Notes under the pieces: generated by a model
Databases searched by the model: none
What the model was told of the DNA's origin: nothing
Seen by the model: only the letters and a program-made list of their open reading frames with translations
Shown: piece by piece, positions 7,560 to 10,899 of the stretch
Layout: every line of letters starts with the position of its first letter
Numbering within the stretch: position 1 is the first letter of the stretch
Translations under genes and position numbers: made by a program
Origin: Candidatus Sulfopaludibacter sp. SbA3
Lineage (GTDB): Bacteria; Acidobacteriota; Terriglobia; Bryobacterales; Bryobacteraceae
NCBI GenBank assembly: GCA_945900935.1
Contig: CAMDKT010000145.1
Span: forward strand, 1-10,899
Direction: 5' to 3'
Length of the DNA: 10,899 nucleotides

Positions 7560-7913
7560 TCGGCGGCGTTAGAAGTTCCACTTTGTCCAACGGCTTGCCG
7601 TCAATATCCACCGTGCGAATCGGTAACCTCCCACACGTGGTTTCGCCCTTCGGCCTTCTCCAGCCCCGGCACCGGCACCGTCCGCGTTTCCACTCCCCAA
7701 TCGTCGTCCCCTCCTTGGCCGCTTTCGTCGTTCCGTAGTCCGAAAAGTGATAGGCGGCGAAGACAAACTGCTTCGATTTCCGCGCCGCCAGATCGCCCTT
7801 CAGCCACTCGGTCTGCGGCACGGCAACCGGATTCGTATGCGCCGCATCTTGAAAGTTTCCCTGCACGCGGCTGTCCCCGATAACGTCACTCCTAAGCAGA
7901 GGGTTGCCCATGC
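7543..7913 (-). pseudogene. 3' remnant of a metallophosphoesterase-like gene, frameshifted and 5'-truncated
   Basis: The minus strand encodes a coherent protein tail only if the frame is changed twice. The first segment (about 7913 to 7712) includes GDSRVQGNFQDAAHTNP and VPQTEWLKGDLAARKSK followed by FVFAAYHFSDYGTTKAAKEG. The 'Q..WL..DL....k..FVF..H' pattern resembles metallophosphoesterase / purple-acid-phosphatase-like enzymes. Near the GGGG run at 7708-7711 the sense passes to another frame (DDDWGVETRTVPVPGLEKAE, then GRNHVWEVTDS). Near 7614-7622 it returns to the first frame (RTVDIDGKPLDKVELLTPPT), which ends at TAG 7543-7545, overlapping the methyltransferase end by 17 bases. The N-terminal catalytic half is missing: the homology-like sequence stops where the next plus-strand gene begins. 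The two shifts compensate, so decay is recent or they are sequence errors. The enzyme assignment is tentative. Confidence 0.55.
7898..7903 (+). promoter_or_regulatory. Ribosome binding site that sets the start of the secreted repeat protein
   Basis: AGAGGG lies 6 bases before the ATG at 7910. The frame also has a TTG at 7904, but that codon directly abuts this site and leaves no spacer, so the ATG is preferred. Confidence 0.6.
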
Positions 7914-9424
7914 GTTTCGTTCTGCTCGGACTTGGCCTCGGAATTATGCTTCCCGCCGGCGTCATTCAAGGCGTCGCCCTCGAATGGGCATCCGGCAAGC
8001 CGCTCTCGCGAACCATCATTCATCTGCAACCGGTCCCCGCCAGCGGCAAGCAACTCAAGCCGCTGCAGGCGCGCGCTGGACGCTCCGGGCAGTTTCAATT
8101 CCTGTCTGTGCCTGATGGCCTATATCTCCTCGAAACGCAGCGCGAAGGCTTCCTTCCGGCCGCGTATGGCCAGCGCCGTCCCACCAGTTACGGTACGCCA
8201 ATAGCGGTTTCGAGAGACTCCGCGCTATTCGCCGAACTGCGACTGCATCGGATGGGCGCCATCACCGGAACGGTGCTCGACGAAAACAGCGTCGGCCTGC
8301 CGCGCGTCAATGTCGTCGCCTACCGGGCCCAATTGCCGCTCCGGGTCGCCGGACGCGGCGTCGCCGATGACAGGGGCATCTATCGCATCTCCGGGCTTCC
8401 AGTCGGTAAATATTGGGTGCGGACCGTGTCGCACGCGCTTGATGACGGCACCGGACTGCTTCCGGTTTTCGGCCCCGAAAGCCGCGAGCCGCGCGACGCA
8501 ATTGTCCACGAGGTGCGTTTCGATAACGACACCACCGACGCCAACATTCGTCCCGAGCCCGGCACCCTCTCTTCGCTCTCCGGCGTGATCGCTTGCGATC
8601 ATGGGGTTGACACGCCCGTCATCGTCACCCTCTCCTCCGAATTCTCGCGCCAAACCACGCAGGGTGCCTGCGCAGGCGTCTATTCCTTCGCCGGCCTCGC
8701 CCCCGCCATGTACGAAGTCTTTGCCAACTACGCCGACGGCTCCGGTTCCGCATTCGCCGAACGCTTCATCGGGCAGAACACGCAGATGCCATTGCAGGTC
8801 GTCTCCACCGCCCTCGTCAACATCGCCGTGCGCCATGCGGCGACGCGCGCGCCCCTGCGCCTTCCCGTCACCCTGACCGGGCGGCGCGACGATCTTTCCG
8901 GCGCTGAACCCACCCGTGAAATTCCCCTCCCGGCGGCTCGGCTCGGCGCCGGCTACTGGGAGTTCACCGCGGCCGTTGGCCCCGCGCACTATGTCAGGTC
9001 CATCACCACTGACAGCGGCGACATTCGCCGGACCCGCCGCGCCACCCGCCGCTTCGAGTGGTTTGGCGTGTATCTGGAACCCTTTCGCTCCGGTGACCGA
9101 ATCAGTATCTTCGTCTCTGATCGTGCCGCCCAGTTGAGCGGTGTGGCGACGCAGGAAGGGAAGCGCGTTCCAGGAATCCCCGTGTTCCTTTGGCCGGTGA
9201 AAGAAGAGACGCGCCGCATGCTCGGCGGCACGAGGCAGGTGTTAACCGACGTCGATGGCCGCTATCAATTCACAGGCTTACCTCCGGGCGAGTATCGCGT
9301 TTTGGCCACCATGGATATTCGCGAGATCGGCGCGGACGTTGCGGAAGAGGCCAAGGCCAAGGCCATCGATCTCACCGAGGGCCAGTCCGTTGAGAGGGAG
9401 CTATCCGTGTGGATAGCTCCATAG
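7910..9424 (+). CDS. Secreted protein with several carboxypeptidase-regulatory-like domains
   Basis: A 504-residue protein of unknown function. Residues 1-17 form a signal peptide (MRFVLLGLGLGIMLPAG). The rest is a string of beta-sandwich units of the carboxypeptidase-regulatory type, each a 'G.V....g.p...v' strand pair followed by 'D..G.Y.f.gLp.G.Y.v'. Unit one is about 17-80 (GQFQFLSVPDGLYLLETQ). Unit two is about 116-175 (GAITGTVLDENSVGLPRVNV, later DRGIYRISGLPVGKYWVR). A divergent unit is about 222-275 (GVYSFAGLAPAMYEVFANY). The last is about 408-470 (VDGRYQFTGLPPGEYRVL). Between about 290 and 400 is an unassigned stretch. No catalytic motif or anchor is seen, so it is probably a periplasmic or surface structural or binding protein; such proteins are common in Solibacter-type genomes. 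It stands alone, with its start at the edge of the broken metallophosphoesterase, and its stop is 6 bases from the convergent protease. Confidence 0.8.
   Translation: MRFVLLGLGLGIMLPAGVIQGVALEWASGKPLSRTIIHLQPVPASGKQLKPLQARAGRSGQFQFLSVPDGLYLLETQREGFLPAAYGQRRPTSYGTPIAVSRDSALFAELRLHRMGAITGTVLDENSVGLPRVNVVAYRAQLPLRVAGRGVADDRGIYRISGLPVGKYWVRTVSHALDDGTGLLPVFGPESREPRDAIVHEVRFDNDTTDANIRPEPGTLSSLSGVIACDHGVDTPVIVTLSSEFSRQTTQGACAGVYSFAGLAPAMYEVFANYADGSGSAFAERFIGQNTQMPLQVVSTALVNIAVRHAATRAPLRLPVTLTGRRDDLSGAEPTREIPLPAARLGAGYWEFTAAVGPAHYVRSITTDSGDIRRTRRATRRFEWFGVYLEPFRSGDRISIFVSDRAAQLSGVATQEGKRVPGIPVFLWPVKEETRRMLGGTRQVLTDVDGRYQFTGLPPGEYRVLATMDIREIGADVAEEAKAKAIDLTEGQSVERELSVWIAP
9397..9420. terminator. Perfect hairpin in the last codons, between convergent genes
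   Basis: GGAGCTATCC (9397-9406) and GGATAGCTCC (9411-9420) form a perfect 10-base-pair stem with a 4-base GTGT loop. It lies inside the final codons of the secreted repeat protein (residues ELSVWIA) and just beyond the stop of the minus-strand protease. The position, shared by two convergent gene ends, suggests a bidirectional terminator or 3'-end stabiliser. No T run follows on either strand, so classical intrinsic termination is uncertain. Confidence 0.45.
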
Positions 9425-9430
9425 CCCTGA

Positions 9431-10899
9431 TTATGGCGTGACGACGAGTGACGCCGTCGATGACGACGTCAACCCATTCGCGCTCAACGTCAATTTTAGC
9501 GATGCCGTTCGACCGCTCCAGGAAAGCGGCGTGGCGATCGTCAGCCTGTAGTTGTTCGGGCCCAAGGGAGAGATTCCAACCGGGGCCGCTCCCAGCATCC
9601 CGCTTAGCGAAAATTGCATCGACCTTAGCGGCGTCGAGGAGGCGATCACGAAATCCATCGCCGCCTTGGTCCCCGCTTTTACGGAATATTGCGCCGCCGT
9701 AAAAGCCAAAGTCAAACTGGCCGGCTTGTCCACGGTGACCGTCACCGCCTTTGATACCGACGTAACCGGCGTGCCGCCCGTCGCCGCCAGTCCGATCACG
9801 GCAGACCCGCCCGCCGCCGTCGTCGCGACATTGACAATTAAACTGCCTGTCGTCTGTCCGCTGGCGATCGTCAACGGAGCCGCCGTAATCCCGGCGGACA
9901 GCGTTTGCGGCGTAACCACCACCGCGCCTGTGAACCCCGCCGCGCGCGTGATGGCCACGGCTACCGTTCCGGAAGTGCCGGCCTTTATCGCCGCCGCCGG
10001 GGCCGTCGCGGTAAAGCTGAACAGCGACGACGCCTGCACTCTCAGCGTCAGTGAAACCGTGGCTTTGTAAGTACTCGCCGTCAACGTCGCCGTCAAGTTG
10101 TAAGTTCCCGCCGCCGTCGTCGCGGCATTGACAATTAAACTGCCTGTCGTCTGTCCGCTGGCGATCGTCAACGGAGCCGCCGTAATCCCGGCGGGCAGCG
10201 TTTGCGGCGTAACCACCACCGCGCCTGTGAACCCCGCCGCGCGCGTGATGGCCACGGCTACCGTTCCGGAAGTGCCGGCTTTTATCGCCGCCGCCGGGGC
10301 CGTCGCTGTAAAGGTGAACAGCGGCACCGCCTGCACAATCATCGTCAGTGTAACCGTGGCTTTGTAAGTACTCGCCGTCAACGTCGCCGTCAAGTTGTAG
10401 GTTCCCGCCGCCGTAGCGCCTGTCGTCGTCACGTTGACGTTCACGGCCGGACCCGTTACACCCGCGGGCGCTCCCGTTATCGCGATGGTGCCGCTTCCCG
10501 TCACGCCTCCACCACCTCCCGGCAGTAGCGAATACGCCGTAGCCTGACCCGCCTGAATTGTTCGCGATGACGGCGTTGCCGACAACGTAGCAGATGGCGT
10601 CGCGCACCGCCGGATTGCCTTGTAAATGTTCAACCGCCCGCCCGTTTCCGTCTTGCCGGCCAGGCCTGGAACCGCGTCCACGGATGCCAGCAGATGCTGC
10701 CGTAGCGCCGCCGTATTCGCCGTGCATGTAGACAGCAATAATGCCGCCGCGCCCGCTACCATCGGCGTTGCCATTGACGTTCCGCTCAGCATTGCGTACT
10801 GTCCGTCCAAATACGTTGACGCAATCGAAACGCCCGGCGCGCCCAAATGCACTTTCAATCCATAATTCGAAAACGATGCCAGCGCGTCGGCTTGGTCCG
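9431..10899 (-). CDS. Subtilisin-like (S8) serine protease with Ig-like repeats, 5' end outside the window
   Basis: The C-terminal 488 residues of a secreted subtilase. The frame stays open to the window edge; the TTG at 10858 is an internal Leu codon, not a start. Visible residues 6-45 cover the end of the catalytic domain: LASFSNYG, then APGVSIAST, then LSGTSMATPMVAGAAALLLS with the catalytic Ser41 (codon 10775-10777). The Asp and His of the triad lie upstream of the window. After the domain ends near RLNIYKAIRRC comes a threonine-, alanine- and glycine-rich tail. It has one divergent Ig-like unit, two nearly identical 99-residue units (KAGTSGTVAVAITRAAGFTG, later SGQTTGSLIVN), a short linker, and a last domain (about SVKAGTKAAMDFVI to LVVTP) whose pattern vaguely recalls cohesin-like folds. 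No sortase or PEP-CTERM anchor is seen, so release or self-attachment through the repeats is likely. It is convergent with the repeat-protein gene. Confidence 0.9.
   Translation of the reverse strand, partial: DQADALASFSNYGLKVHLGAPGVSIASTYLDGQYAMLSGTSMATPMVAGAAALLLSTCTANTAALRQHLLASVDAVPGLAGKTETGGRLNIYKAIRRCATPSATLSATPSSRTIQAGQATAYSLLPGGGGGVTGSGTIAITGAPAGVTGPAVNVNVTTTGATAAGTYNLTATLTASTYKATVTLTMIVQAVPLFTFTATAPAAAIKAGTSGTVAVAITRAAGFTGAVVVTPQTLPAGITAAPLTIASGQTTGSLIVNAATTAAGTYNLTATLTASTYKATVSLTLRVQASSLFSFTATAPAAAIKAGTSGTVAVAITRAAGFTGAVVVTPQTLSAGITAAPLTIASGQTTGSLIVNVATTAAGGSAVIGLAATGGTPVTSVSKAVTVTVDKPASLTLAFTAAQYSVKAGTKAAMDFVIASSTPLRSMQFSLSGMLGAAPVGISPLGPNNYRLTIATPLSWSGRTASLKLTLSANGLTSSSTASLVVTP
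9810..10403 (-). repeat. Two tandem 297-bp copies encoding 99-residue Ig-like units
   Basis: 9810-10106 and 10107-10403 are direct repeats with a period of exactly 297 bases, so the reading frame is kept. By hand count they differ at about 13 positions, roughly 96% identity. The match continues about 11 bases beyond the second copy. Differences cluster in the block that encodes the linker around VQAVPLF versus VQASSLF. Such similarity at silent positions points to recent duplication or gene conversion within the protease gene. Confidence 0.9.

Noticed and set aside
9810..10403. Possible CRISPR-like array because of the regular repeat.
   Set aside because: The period is 297 bases with no spacers, and the repeats are coding sequence in frame with the protease.
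9372..10727. A 451-codon open frame on the minus strand overlapping the subtilase in another frame.
   Set aside because: Its translation is a Gly/Arg/Asp-rich repeat caused by GC-rich coding sequence, while the other frame gives a proper subtilase and Ig-like domains.

Overview
The window looks like chromosomal DNA of an Acidobacteriota member close to Bryobacterales / Candidatus Solibacter. The reasons are a moderately high GC content, a very large TonB-receptor-like protein with an N-terminal carboxypeptidase-regulatory domain, a TIGR03437-type ('Solibacter C-terminal') domain, a secreted protein made of repeated carboxypeptidase-regulatory-like domains, and a subtilase carrying Ig-like repeats. 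These assignments come from recognising motifs and family patterns by eye; no search was run.

Layout, left to right. (1) 126-722 (minus): a short secreted TIGR03437-type protein whose domain stops early. (2) 911-1941 (plus): a two-gene operon of an HAD-family phosphatase and a 69-residue two-helix membrane protein, overlapping by 1 base, with a good sigma70-like promoter at 772-800. (3) 2066-5263 (plus): a 1065-residue Oar-like / TonB-dependent-receptor-like outer membrane protein. (4) 5293-6771 (minus): a Pit-family phosphate transporter convergent with it, with a hairpin terminator between. (5) 6772-7028: an intergenic region carrying a REP-like imperfect palindrome. (6) 7029-7559 (plus): a small class I SAM-dependent methyltransferase with an export-signal-like N-terminus. 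(7) 7543 to about 7913 (minus): the decayed, 5'-truncated, twice-frameshifted end of what looks like a metallophosphoesterase gene. (8) 7910-9424 (plus): a secreted multi-domain carboxypeptidase-regulatory-like protein. (9) 9431 to the window edge (minus): the C-terminal part of a subtilisin-like (S8) protease with near-identical 99-residue tandem repeats.

Most genes are single transcription units with an envelope or extracellular destination: outer membrane receptor, inner membrane transporters, secreted protease and secreted beta-sandwich proteins. Only the HAD / small membrane protein pair shows clear operon structure. I see no CRISPR array, RNA gene, transposase or defence island, and no convincing undescribed multi-gene system. 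The items most worth following are the REP-like element, the broken metallophosphoesterase at a rearrangement-like junction, the tandem repeats in the protease, and the possibly exported methyltransferase.
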